From Comamonadaceae bacterium (GTDB lineage Bacteria > Pseudomonadota > Gammaproteobacteria > Burkholderiales > Burkholderiaceae_C): a stretch of 48,921 bases of DNA. Shown here piece after piece: positions 29,692-38,920 of the stretch. The position numbers were made by a program, and so were the translations under genes. The DNA is taken from the NCBI GenBank assembly GCA_008080595.1, contig VIKI01000083.1, positions 1 through 48,921 of the forward strand, written 5' to 3'. Each line of letters starts with the position of its first letter. Position 1 is the first letter of the stretch. Below the pieces are notes generated by a model. That model was not told where the DNA came from. It saw only the letters and a program-made list of their open reading frames with translations, and ran no database searches.

Positions 29692-30738
29692 GTGGGCCTG
29701 ATCCAATCCTGTGAAGACTGGGCCCGGGCGCATCCGGCCCGCGTGGTGTTCCCGGATGCCCTGGATCAGCGCGTGATCGAGGCCGCCTGCCACTTGAACC
29801 GCTGCGGCTGGGCGCGTCCCACCCTGCTGGCCAACCCGATGGCTTTGCGCGACCATTGCACCACCCATGGCATTGGTTACGGCGGGCTGCGGGTGGTGGA
29901 TCCGGCCAACGCGCCCAAGCTGGACGTGTACGCCGCCAGCCTGCGCGAGCGCCGCCCCGAGATGAGCGACGAGGATGCCAGAGCCAAGCTGGCCGACCCG
30001 CTGTGGCATGCCGCGATGATGCTGGTCAATGGCGACACCGACTACTGCATTGCCGGTAATTTGTCGTCCACCGCGTCGGTATTGCGGGCGGCGCTGCGGG
30101 TGATTGGCCTGAGCGCGGGCAACAAAACCCTGTCGTCAATGTTTTTCATGCTGCCGCCAGACCGCTCCCATGTGTTTGGTTTTGCCGATTGCGGTGTCGT
30201 GCCCAAGCCGACGGTGGAGCAACTGGCCGACATTGCCATCAGCACCGCCGAGACTTTTGCCAACGTCACCGGTGAGCAGCCGCGTGTGGCCATGCTGTCG
30301 TTCTCCACCCTGGGCAGTGCCCAGCATGCCTCGGCTGAGCTGGTGGCGCAGGCCACGGCCTTGGCCCAAAGCCGCCGGCCTGATCTGCTGATTGACGGCG
30401 AGCTGCAATTTGACGCGGCCTTTGTGCCAGCTGTTGCAGCCCGCAAAGCGCCGGACAGCCCGGTGGCCGGCAAGGCCAATGTATTCATTTTTCCGTCCCT
30501 GTCTGAAGGCAATATCGCCTACAAGATTGCCGAGCGCCTGGGGGGCTATACCGCCCTGGGGCCGATGATCCAGGGCTTGCGCCTGCCGATGCACGACTTG
30601 TCGCGCGGCTGTAGCGCCAATGACATTGTGCAGGTGAGTTTGCTGGCCATGAAGATGAGCCCCCAACCTCACCCGCCCCCCGCCACTGCCGTCAAGGCCA
30701 GTGAGACAGGCCGCACCAAGCGGCTCCTGTCCGTCTGA
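29692..30738 (+). CDS. eutD: Phosphotransacetylase EutD
   Basis: GTG start 3 bp after the eutQ stop; ARVVFPDALDQRVIEAA, GNLSSTASVLRAALRVIGL, FPSLSEGNIAYKIAERLGGYTALGPMIQGL. Confidence 0.92.
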   Translation: MGLIQSCEDWARAHPARVVFPDALDQRVIEAACHLNRCGWARPTLLANPMALRDHCTTHGIGYGGLRVVDPANAPKLDVYAASLRERRPEMSDEDARAKLADPLWHAAMMLVNGDTDYCIAGNLSSTASVLRAALRVIGLSAGNKTLSSMFFMLPPDRSHVFGFADCGVVPKPTVEQLADIAISTAETFANVTGEQPRVAMLSFSTLGSAQHASAELVAQATALAQSRRPDLLIDGELQFDAAFVPAVAARKAPDSPVAGKANVFIFPSLSEGNIAYKIAERLGGYTALGPMIQGLRLPMHDLSRGCSANDIVQVSLLAMKMSPQPHPPPATAVKASETGRTKRLLSV

Positions 30739-30774
30739 TTTTTATCGTTCCCACCTCACTTAAGGAGAAAGCAA

Positions 30775-31065
30775 ATGGAAGCACTTGGCATGATTGAAAC
30801 AAAGGGCATGGTTGCACTGATCGAGGCCAGCGATGCGATGGTCAAGGCGGCGCGTGTCAAGCTGGTCGGTTTCCAGCAAATTGGCGGCGGCCTGGTCACC
30901 GCCATGGTGCGCGGCGATGTGGCCGCCTGCAAGGCCGCCACCGATGCCGGTGCAGCTGCCGCCCAGCGCGTGGGCGAACTGGTCTCGGTGCATGTGATCC
31001 CGCGCCCACATGGCGACCTCGAATCCATCTTCCCGATCAAGGGTGACGGCAAGCCGATGGATTAA
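30775..31065 (+). CDS. eutM: BMC hexameric shell protein EutM
   Basis: [75 protein letters not shown]. Confidence 0.95.
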   Translation: MEALGMIETKGMVALIEASDAMVKAARVKLVGFQQIGGGLVTAMVRGDVAACKAATDAGAAAAQRVGELVSVHVIPRPHGDLESIFPIKGDGKPMD

Positions 31066-31085
31066 GCCCTAGACAGGAGCCCTCT

Positions 31086-31370
31086 ATGCAACTCGCAGTT
31101 GTGGTGGGGCAGGTGGTGTCCACCGTTCGTTGTGACGGACTGGGGAAAGACCGCCTGCTTCTGGTTGACTTCATCGATGCCAATGGCAAACCTTCGGGCC
31201 TGCGCCATGTGGCCGCCGACAGCGTGGGCGCGGGCAACGGTGAATGGGTGCTGGTGGTCACCGGCAGCTCGGCGCGCAAAGCCAATGGCGGTGATTTGCC
31301 GATTGACCTCAGTGTCATCGGCATCGTCGATCAAGTGGTCACCGAAGACCAGGTGACTTATCGAAAATAG
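31086..31370 (+). CDS. eutN: BMC pentameric vertex protein EutN
   Basis: MQLAVVVGQVVSTVRCDGLGKDRLLLVDFID...DLSVIGIVDQVV, EutN/CcmL family. Confidence 0.94.
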   Translation: MQLAVVVGQVVSTVRCDGLGKDRLLLVDFIDANGKPSGLRHVAADSVGAGNGEWVLVVTGSSARKANGGDLPIDLSVIGIVDQVVTEDQVTYRK

Positions 31371-31379
31371 CAGCAGGAG

Positions 31380-32777
31380 ATGCTCGTGAATATTGCGAAT
31401 GCAGACATTGAGCGCATCGTCCGGGCGGTGGTGCAGTCGATGGATCAGAGTCACCAGCCCGCGCTGACACCCGCCAGGGCGGCCAGCGCTGCACCTCTGC
31501 CGATGGGGGTGTTTGCCAGCCTGGATGATGCTGTGGCCGAGGCTGACAAGGCCTACCGACAGATGCGCAGTGTCGCCATGCGCAGCCTGGCAGTCGCCGC
31601 CATTCGCCAAGCCGGTGAGAAACACGCCCAGGAACTGGCCGAACTGGCGGTGGCCGAGACCGGCATGGGCCGGGTGGCGGACAAATTCACCAAAAACGTG
31701 GCGCAAGCCCGCCACACGCCTGGCGTGGAATGCCTGGTGCCGACCGTGCTCTCAGGCGACCATGGCTTGACGCTGATGGAAAACGCCGCCTGGGGCGTGA
31801 TTGCCTCGGTGACCCCGTCTACCAACCCGGCGGCCACGGTGATCAACAACGCCATCAGCATGATCGCCGCAGGCAACACCGTGGTGTTCGCGCCGCACCC
31901 TGCGGCCAAAGGCGTGTCGCAACGGGCGGTCACCTTGATCAATGAGGCTGTGGTGGCTGCGATTGCCACCGCGCAGCAACTGTTCAGCTACCCCGGCATC
32001 AACTTGCTGACCGTCACCGGCGGCGAAGCGGTGGTGGAAGAGGCTCGCAAACACACCGACAAACGGCTGATTGCGGCCGGTGCGGGCAACCCGCCGGTGG
32101 TGGTGGATGAAACCGCCAACATCGAAAAAGCCGGGCGCGACATTGTCTGGGGCGCCTCGTTTGACAACAACATCATCTGCGCCGACGAGAAAGAGGTGAT
32201 TGTGGTCGACTCGGTGGCCGACCGCCTCAAACAAGAGATGGCCAAACACAAGGCCGTGGAGTTGTCACAAGACCAGGCCAAGCAGCTGGTCGATCTGGTG
32301 CTGGGCAAGATTGGCCTGGACAACAAAGGCACGGTGAAACGCGAATGGGTCGGGCGGGATGCCGCCAAGATTGCCGCCGCCATTGGCCTGAACGTGCCGT
32401 CAGACACCAAGCTGCTGTTTGTCGAGACCGCAGCCAATCACCCGTTTGCGGTGACCGAGTTGATGATGCCTATTTTGCCGATCATCCGCGTCGCCAATGT
32501 CGACGACGCGATTGCCATGGCAGTCAAACTGGAGGGCGGCTGCAAACACACCGCCGCCATGCACTCGCGCAATCTGGACAACCTGGATCGCATGGCCAAT
32601 GAAATCAACACCAGCATTTTTGTCAAAAACGGGCCCTGCCTGGCGGGCCTGGGTTTTGGCGGCGAAGGCTGGACCAGCATGACCATCACCACCCCCACTG
32701 GCGAGGGCGTGACCTCGGCCCGCACCTTTGTGCGGCTGCGCCGCTGCGTGCTGGTGGACAACTTCAGGATTGTCTGA
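31380..32777 (+). CDS. eutE: CoA-acylating acetaldehyde dehydrogenase EutE, with apparent in-frame internal loss near 31957-31964
   Basis: 465 aa; RQAGEKHAQELAELAVAETGMGRV, SVTPSTNPAATVINNAISMIAAGNTVVFAPHP, FVKNGPCLAGLGFGGEGWTSMTITTPTGEGVTSARTFVRLRRC; N-terminal encapsulation-like helix. Confidence 0.93.
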   Translation: MLVNIANADIERIVRAVVQSMDQSHQPALTPARAASAAPLPMGVFASLDDAVAEADKAYRQMRSVAMRSLAVAAIRQAGEKHAQELAELAVAETGMGRVADKFTKNVAQARHTPGVECLVPTVLSGDHGLTLMENAAWGVIASVTPSTNPAATVINNAISMIAAGNTVVFAPHPAAKGVSQRAVTLINEAVVAAIATAQQLFSYPGINLLTVTGGEAVVEEARKHTDKRLIAAGAGNPPVVVDETANIEKAGRDIVWGASFDNNIICADEKEVIVVDSVADRLKQEMAKHKAVELSQDQAKQLVDLVLGKIGLDNKGTVKREWVGRDAAKIAAAIGLNVPSDTKLLFVETAANHPFAVTELMMPILPIIRVANVDDAIAMAVKLEGGCKHTAAMHSRNLDNLDRMANEINTSIFVKNGPCLAGLGFGGEGWTSMTITTPTGEGVTSARTFVRLRRCVLVDNFRIV

Positions 32778-32782
32778 ACACC

Positions 32783-32971
32783 ATGGCGTGTAATGCGTGT
32801 CACAGCAGCTGCGGGGATTGCGCTGAGGGCGGCATCACCTTCAAGCGTGTGCGGCGCGCACCCGTGGCGGATCGCCCGCCACAGCCTTTGGTGCTGAGCG
32901 AAGAGCGACAAACGCTATTGTTTTCAGAGCTTCCTGCGCAAGTAAAACAAGCGCCAGAGGCACAAAAATGA
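32783..32971 (+). CDS. 62-aa Cys-rich small protein of unknown function
   Basis: MACNACHSSCGDCAEGGITFKRVRRAPVADRPPQPLVLSEERQTLLFSELPAQVKQAPEAQK; CX2CX3CX2C; stop overlaps the eutA start as ATGA; C-terminal codons lie in a dispersed-repeat copy. Confidence 0.6.
   Translation: MACNACHSSCGDCAEGGITFKRVRRAPVADRPPQPLVLSEERQTLLFSELPAQVKQAPEAQK
32909..32968 (+). repeat. Related dispersed repeat copy inside the 62-aa ORF
   Basis: ACGCTATTGTTTTCAGAGCTTCCTGCGCAAGTAAAACAAGCGCCAGAGGCACAAAAA; GCTATT...TGCGCAAG...AAGCGCCAGAGGC layout. Confidence 0.55.
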
Positions 32972-34369
32972 CTAAAAAGTGCTTGCGCAGCATCGGCATA
33001 GACCTGGGCACGACCACGTCGCAGGTGATTTTTTCCGAACTGGAAATTGTCAATACCGCCGGGCCGACCAGCGTGCCGCACTACGAGTTCTCCCGGCGCG
33101 ACATTGTGTATGTCAGCCCGGTGATCTTCACGCCGTTTGTGGCCGATGGCAATGTGGATGTGGCGGCGCTGGAGGCGTTTATTCGCCAGCAATACGCGCT
33201 GGCCGGGTTGTCGATACAAGAGGTGGAGTCAGGCGCGATCATCATCACCGGTGAAACCTCCAAGGTGCGCAACGCGCGGGATGCCGTGATGTCGCTGGCC
33301 GCTGGCCTGGGGGACTTTGTGGTGGCCACGGCCGGGCCGCATCTGGAGTCGGTGATCGCAGGGCGCGGCTCTGGGGCGGGTGCCTATTCCGAGAAAAATG
33401 CCGCCCGTGTGCTCAACATCGATGTGGGTGGCGGTACCTCAAACTACGCGGTGTTTGAGGGTGGCCGGGTGCTCGATACCGCGTGTCTGAACGTGGGCGG
33501 GCATTTGCTGCAAACCGACGCTACGGGGCGCGTCAGCACCGTGCATGCGCCAGCCGCCCTCATCTTGCGCGAGTTGCTGGGGGCGGATCGCGCCGCCTCA
33601 ACGCTGTCCACCCAGGACTTGCAACAGGTGGCCGAGCGCATGGCAGCGCTGATTCTTGAAGTGATGCAGGCGCGGCCTTCCCCACTGGCGCAGCAGCTGC
33701 TGATGACCGATGCGTTGCGGGAGGCTTATCGGTTTGACGCGGTTTTTATCTCTGGCGGGGTGGGCGAATGTATGCAGCGCCCAAGCGCGGAGTCGCCCTA
33801 CCGCTTTGGTGACATTGGCCCGCTGCTGGCGCAAGCGTTTCCCGGTACGTGCACCAGCGCAAACCCTGCGGGCCACGGTGATTGGTGCCGGAGCCCACAC
33901 CTTGACGCTGTCGGGCAGCACGGTCTGGAACAAGTACCAGGGCGTGCCGCTGCGCAATGTGCCGGTGCTGCACCCACGCCTGCGCTGGCGCGAGTTTCGC
34001 CCCGGCGCACTGTCTGCGGCCTGGCAAGAAGCGGTCAAAGGCCATGACCTGGATGCAGTGGGTGATGTGTACGCGCTGGCCCTGCCGGACGATCTTCCGG
34101 TGACCTGCCAGACGGTCTGGCAAGCCGCGCTGGAATTGCAAAGTTTTGCGCGGGCCAAGCCCGGCAGCACGCATCCGCTGGTGGCGGTGACCTCGCAGGA
34201 TGTCGGCAAGGCGCTCGGTATGGAGCTGTTTCGGCTGGTGCCTGGGCGAGAGCTGCTGATCATCGACGAGGTGCACACCCGCGCTGGCGACTATCTTGAC
34301 ATTGGCAAGAGCTACTTCAACGGCGGCACGATTCCGATCACCGTCAAGTCGCTCGCTTTTCCTCATTGA
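32968..34369 (+). pseudogene. eutA: EutA, ethanolamine ammonia-lyase reactivase, frame-disrupted near 33838-33845
   Basis: ORF 32968-34047 (SIGIDLGTTTSQVIFSELEI...YRFGDIGPLLAQAF) continues in the other frame in ORF 33710-34369 (PVRAPAQTLRATVIGAGAHTLTLSGSTVW...GGTIPITVKSLAFPH). Confidence 0.9.
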
Positions 34370-34381
34370 AGGATTCACAAC

Positions 34382-35755
34382 ATGATGCTTTCCACCCGAT
34401 TGTTTGGACACGGCTACACCTTCAAAAGTGTCAAGGACGTGCTGGCCAAAGCCAACGAGGCCCGCTCTGGCGACCGGCTGGCCGGTATTGCGGCGCAGGA
34501 TGCCCGCGAACGGGTGGCGGCCAAGCAGGTGCTCTCGGAGCTGCGGCTGTCCGACCTGCGCAACAACCCGGTCGTGCCCTATGAAGAAGACTGTGTCACG
34601 CGCCTGATACAGGACAACGTGAACGAGGCGGTGTACCGGCGCATCCAGAACTGGAGCGTGGGTGAACTGCGCGAATATGTGCTGAGCGACACCGCCACGC
34701 TGGAAGAGTTGGAGGTGCTGCGCAAGGGTTTGACCTCGGAGATGACCTCGGAGATGGTGGCAGCAGTGGCCAAGATTTGCTCCAACGGTGACCTGATCTA
34801 CGGTGCCAAATTGTTGCCGGTGGTGACCAAGGCCAACACCACCCTGGGCCTGTCCGGGCGCTTCAGCAGCCGCTTGCAGCCCAATGACACGCGCGACGAC
34901 ATCCGCAGCATTTCGGCGCAGATTTATGAGGGCCTGTCTTACGGCTCGGGCGATGCGCTGATTGGGGTGAATCCGGTGACCGACAACGTCGAGTCGGTCA
35001 CGCGCATCCTGAATCAAATTTATGAAGTGATTGAGAAATACCAGATTCCGACCCAGGGTTGTGTGCTGGCGCACATCAGCACCCAGATGGAGGCGGTGCG
35101 CAAGGGGGCGCCGATTGGCTTGCTGTTCCAGAGCATTTGCGGCAGCGAAAAAGGCTTGAAAGAATTTGGCATTTCTCTGGAGATGCTTGACGAAGCCGCT
35201 GAAGTGGGGCGGCATTATTCCCGGGTGGCTGGGGGCAACTGCTTGTATTTTGAGACCGGCCAGGGCTCGGCCTTGTCGGCCAACGCCCACCATGGGGCGG
35301 ATCAGGTCACGATGGAGGCCCGCAACTACGGCCTGGCGCGGCATTACTCGCCGTTCATCGTCAACACGGTGGTCGGTTTTATTGGCCCCGAATACCTCTA
35401 CAACAGCTGCGAGATTTTGCGTGCTGGGCTGGAAGATCACTTCATGGGCAAGCTCTCGGGCATCTCGATGGGCTGTGACTGCTGCTACACCAACCACGCC
35501 GATGCGGATCAAAACTCGAACGAAAGCCTGCTGATGCTGATGGCCACGGCCGGCTGCAACTTTGTCATTGCCATGCCGATGGGTGATGACATCATGCTCA
35601 ATTACCAGACCTGCTCGTTCCACGACATTGCCACGGTGCGGCAAACGCTGGGCTTGCGCCCGGCCCCGGAGTTTGAACACTGGCTCGAAGCCCGTGGCTT
35701 GATGCGCCAGGGGAAGTTGACCCGGGCCGCCGGTGACGCATCCTTGTTTTTCTGA
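34382..35755 (+). CDS. eutB: Ethanolamine ammonia-lyase large subunit
   Basis: 457 aa; [84 protein letters not shown]. Confidence 0.97.
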   Translation: MMLSTRLFGHGYTFKSVKDVLAKANEARSGDRLAGIAAQDARERVAAKQVLSELRLSDLRNNPVVPYEEDCVTRLIQDNVNEAVYRRIQNWSVGELREYVLSDTATLEELEVLRKGLTSEMTSEMVAAVAKICSNGDLIYGAKLLPVVTKANTTLGLSGRFSSRLQPNDTRDDIRSISAQIYEGLSYGSGDALIGVNPVTDNVESVTRILNQIYEVIEKYQIPTQGCVLAHISTQMEAVRKGAPIGLLFQSICGSEKGLKEFGISLEMLDEAAEVGRHYSRVAGGNCLYFETGQGSALSANAHHGADQVTMEARNYGLARHYSPFIVNTVVGFIGPEYLYNSCEILRAGLEDHFMGKLSGISMGCDCCYTNHADADQNSNESLLMLMATAGCNFVIAMPMGDDIMLNYQTCSFHDIATVRQTLGLRPAPEFEHWLEARGLMRQGKLTRAAGDASLFF

Positions 35756-35766
35756 TCGGAGCAACC

Positions 35767-36639
35767 ATGAACGAAGCCCAAATTGCCGAGATTGTTCGCG
35801 CCGTGATGCGTGAGCTGGAACAAACATCCACCACGGTGGCCCAGCCAGAAACACCTGTGCCAGGCGAGTTGCCTGATTTGGGCAGCGATGAAGCCCGTCT
35901 CTGGGTCGGGGTTGCCGAGCCCAAGAGCGCGGATGTGCTGACCGAGCTGCGGCGCAGCACCCGCGCCCGGGTCTGCGCCGGGCGCAGCGGCCCACGCCCA
36001 CGCACCCAGTCACTGCTGCGCTTTCTGGCCGATCATTCGCGTTCCAAGGAAACCGTGTTGAGTGAAATTCCGCCAGAGTGGGTGCAACGCGCTGGCTTGC
36101 TGGAAGTGCAGACGGAAATCACCGAGAAAGGCCAGTACCTGACCCGGCCTGACCTGGGCCGCACGCTCAGTGCCAAGGGGCTGGAGATTGTCAAAACCCA
36201 GTGCATCCAGGCCCCCGATGTGCAACTGCTGATCTCGGACGGCTTGTCCACCGAAGCCACCACGGCCAATTTTGATGACATCGTGCCGCCGCTGATCCGT
36301 GGGCTGGAGTCTTTGCAGCTCAAGGCCGGCACGCCTTTGTTTGTGCGCTTTGGTCGGGTCAAGGTGGAAGACCAGATTGGCGAGCTGTTGCAGGCCAAGG
36401 TGGTGATTTTGTTGATTGGTGAACGCCCCGGACTGGGGCAGTCTGAAAGCCTGTCGTGCTACATGGTCTACAAACCCACCAGCCAGACGGTGGAGGCCGA
36501 GCGCACCTGCATTTCCAACATTCACCGGGGTGGCACACCGCCGGTGGAGGCAGCTGCCGTGATTGCCGAGCTGGCCGCCCGCATGCTCAAGGAGCAGGCC
36601 AGCGGCATTGCCCTGGGCAAGAAAATGGCGGGGAGTTGA
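35767..36639 (+). CDS. eutC: Ethanolamine ammonia-lyase small subunit
   Basis: 290 aa; [57 protein letters not shown]-terminal encapsulation-like helix. Confidence 0.96.
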   Translation: MNEAQIAEIVRAVMRELEQTSTTVAQPETPVPGELPDLGSDEARLWVGVAEPKSADVLTELRRSTRARVCAGRSGPRPRTQSLLRFLADHSRSKETVLSEIPPEWVQRAGLLEVQTEITEKGQYLTRPDLGRTLSAKGLEIVKTQCIQAPDVQLLISDGLSTEATTANFDDIVPPLIRGLESLQLKAGTPLFVRFGRVKVEDQIGELLQAKVVILLIGERPGLGQSESLSCYMVYKPTSQTVEAERTCISNIHRGGTPPVEAAAVIAELAARMLKEQASGIALGKKMAGS

Positions 36640-36641
36640 AC

Positions 36642-37298
36642 ATGTCGACCTTCGAGAAAATCCCGGTGTCGGTCTGCGCCGTGCGCTTGATCTCATCGCT
36701 GCAAGAAGATTTCAAAAAAGAACTCCAGCTCGATGACAGCGTGTTCAGCCTGGGGCTGTTCACCGCCGACTCCGATGACGTGGCCTACATTGCCGCTGAC
36801 GAGGCCACCAAGCAGGCCAATGTGCGCGTGGTCTATGGCAACTCGTTTTATGCCGGGGCCAAACACGGGCCATCGAGTACCGCTGGTGAAGTGATTCTGA
36901 TGCTGGCCGGGCCATCCCCGGCCGAGGTGCGCTCAGGCCTGGATGCGGCGCTGGCCCATGTGCGTGACGGAGCGGCGTTCCAGTGGGCCAATGAGGCGCA
37001 CACGGTGGCCTTTTTGTCGCATGTGGTGTCGCGCTGTGGCTCCTATCTGGCCGAGGTGGCCGGGGTTAAGGAAGGCTATTCGCTGGCTTACCTGGTGGCC
37101 CCGCCGCTGGAAGCCGCCGTGGGGCTGGATGCCGCCCTCAAGGCCGCCGAGGTGCGGCTGGCGGGCTATGTGCGCCCGCCCTCTCCGACCAATTATTCCG
37201 GGGCGTATCTGCAAGGCTCACAGGCAGCCTGTCGCGCCGCCTGTGATGCGTTTGCCCGCACCGTGGCCGACATTGCGGCCCAGCCGCTGGTGTATTGA
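36642..37298 (+). CDS. eutL: BMC shell protein EutL (tandem/trimer)
   Basis: From ATG 36642: [61 protein letters not shown]... Confidence 0.94.
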   Translation: MSTFEKIPVSVCAVRLISSLQEDFKKELQLDDSVFSLGLFTADSDDVAYIAADEATKQANVRVVYGNSFYAGAKHGPSSTAGEVILMLAGPSPAEVRSGLDAALAHVRDGAAFQWANEAHTVAFLSHVVSRCGSYLAEVAGVKEGYSLAYLVAPPLEAAVGLDAALKAAEVRLAGYVRPPSPTNYSGAYLQGSQAACRAACDAFARTVADIAAQPLVY

Positions 37299-37310
37299 GC
37301 TGAGGTAGAA

Positions 37311-37601
37311 ATGTTGATGTCCTACGGTTTTCTGGAGGTACGGGGCCTGGTCTGTGGCATTGAGGCTGCGGATGCCATGCTCAAGTCGGCCAGTGTGCGC
37401 CTGGTCAAGCAGATCACCACCAACCCAGGGTTGATCACGCTGGTGGTGGAAGGTGACATCGGCTCCTGTCGGGCCGCCGTCGATGCCGGGCGCAGGGTGG
37501 CCGAGCGTTTGGAAGCCATGGTCAGCGAGAAGGTGATCGGCCGCCCGGAGCCTGACCTGGCGGTGTTTTTGAGCCCACCGGGCCAGAGGAAAAAACCGTG
37601 A
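37311..37601 (+). CDS. Single-domain BMC hexamer (EutK/EutM-like, no C-terminal extension domain)
   Basis: MLMSYGFLEVRGLVCGIEAADAMLKSASVRLVKQITTNPGLITLVVEGDIGSCRAAVDAGRRVAERL. Confidence 0.9.
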   Translation: MLMSYGFLEVRGLVCGIEAADAMLKSASVRLVKQITTNPGLITLVVEGDIGSCRAAVDAGRRVAERLEAMVSEKVIGRPEPDLAVFLSPPGQRKKP

Positions 37602-38911
37602 ACGAGATTGCGAACAAGGCCCGCGCGGCGGGTGTGGTGGGTGCGGGCGGGGCGGGCTTTCCGACCCATGTCAAGCTCATGAGCGCAGCCGAGATTTATT
37701 TGGTCAACGGTGCGGAATGCGAGCCTCTGCTCAAGGTAGACCAGCAATTGGCGGTCAAGTATGCGCCGCAGTTGGTGCGTGGCTTGCAACTGGCGATGCA
37801 GGCGGTGGGTGCGCGTGAGGGCATCATTGCCTTCAAAGCCAAGTATGTGGAGGCGATTGCCGCCGTGCAGCCGCTGCTGGCATCCAACATGCGCATCCAC
37901 ATCCTCAAAGACATTTATCCGGCGGGGGATGAGGTGATCACCATCTGGCTGGCGACCGGTCGGCGCGTGCCCCCTGCGGCACTGCCCAAGGATGTGGGTG
38001 TGGCGGTCAACAACGTGCTGACGCTGATCAACCTGGCGCGTGCGGTGGACGATAACGCACCGGTGGTCGACCGCACGCTGACCATCTCGGGCGCGGTGTC
38101 TGACCCGATCACGGTGACGGTGCCGATTGGTACATCGTTGCGCGAGGTGATGGCCAGGGCCGGCAGCATCACGGTGGCCAAACCTTATTTCATCAACGGT
38201 GGCCCGATGATGGGCAAGCTGCTGGACTCGATTGATCAACCCGTCACCAAAACCACTGGGGGCATCATCGTGTTGCCCGAAGACCATGTGGTGGTTCGCC
38301 GCCATCGGCAACCGATGCAGGATGTGCTGGCCATTGCCCGTGCGGTGTGTGAACAATGCAACCTGTGCACCGAGTTATGCCCGCGCCATTTGATCGGCCA
38401 TGAGCTGCATCCCGCGCTGATTGTTCGATCAGCCAATTACCGTGACATGGGCAAGCCCTCGGTGCTGTTATCGGCACTGACCTGCTCCGAGTGTGCGATT
38501 TGCGAGCAATGGGCTTGTCCGGTGAATATTTCGCCGATGCGCATCAATGTGGCGCTGAAAGCCCAATTTCGTGCCGAGGGGGCACGTTATGTGGGCGATT
38601 TGCGACCGCTGGACCCGATGGCCGAGCATCGCCTGGTGCCCACCTCCCGACTGGTCACGCGGCTGGGCATTGCGGCCTACAACAAAAAAGCGCCGCTGGA
38701 CGAGTCAAGCTACAGCCCGGCCAAGGTCGTGCTGAACCTGCGCCAGCATGTGGGGGTAGCTGCCGTGCCGGTGGTGCAGGTCGGTGACCCGGTGCAGCGC
38801 GGCCAGTTGCTGGCTGACATTCCTGCGGATGCCTTGGGCGCACGCCTTCACGCCAGCATCAGCGGCCGCGTGGCCGAGGTGACTGCGCAATCGATCACTC
38901 TTACTGCCTGA
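37598..38911 (+). CDS. PduS-like RnfC-related flavo/iron-sulfur protein (SLBB, two Fe-S motifs)
   Basis: GVVGAGGAGFPTHVKL NAD/FMN-type motif; VNGAECEPLLKVD; Cys clusters CEQCNLCTELCP and CSECAICEQWACP. Confidence 0.9.
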   Translation: MNEIANKARAAGVVGAGGAGFPTHVKLMSAAEIYLVNGAECEPLLKVDQQLAVKYAPQLVRGLQLAMQAVGAREGIIAFKAKYVEAIAAVQPLLASNMRIHILKDIYPAGDEVITIWLATGRRVPPAALPKDVGVAVNNVLTLINLARAVDDNAPVVDRTLTISGAVSDPITVTVPIGTSLREVMARAGSITVAKPYFINGGPMMGKLLDSIDQPVTKTTGGIIVLPEDHVVVRRHRQPMQDVLAIARAVCEQCNLCTELCPRHLIGHELHPALIVRSANYRDMGKPSVLLSALTCSECAICEQWACPVNISPMRINVALKAQFRAEGARYVGDLRPLDPMAEHRLVPTSRLVTRLGIAAYNKKAPLDESSYSPAKVVLNLRQHVGVAAVPVVQVGDPVQRGQLLADIPADALGARLHASISGRVAEVTAQSITLTA

Positions 38912-38920
38912 AAGAAACCT

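Noticed and set aside
33838-33845. Programmed +1 frameshift in eutA at TTTCCCGG
   Set aside because: The site is slippery-looking, but E. coli EutA has extra residues at the same place, so a short deletion is the simpler reading. No stop codon or stimulatory structure was identified.
33746-36013. 755-aa minus-strand ORF antisense to eutA/eutB/eutC
   Set aside because: Low-complexity His/Arg/Gln-rich composition typical of shadow ORFs in GC-rich genes; the + strand carries conserved Eut proteins.
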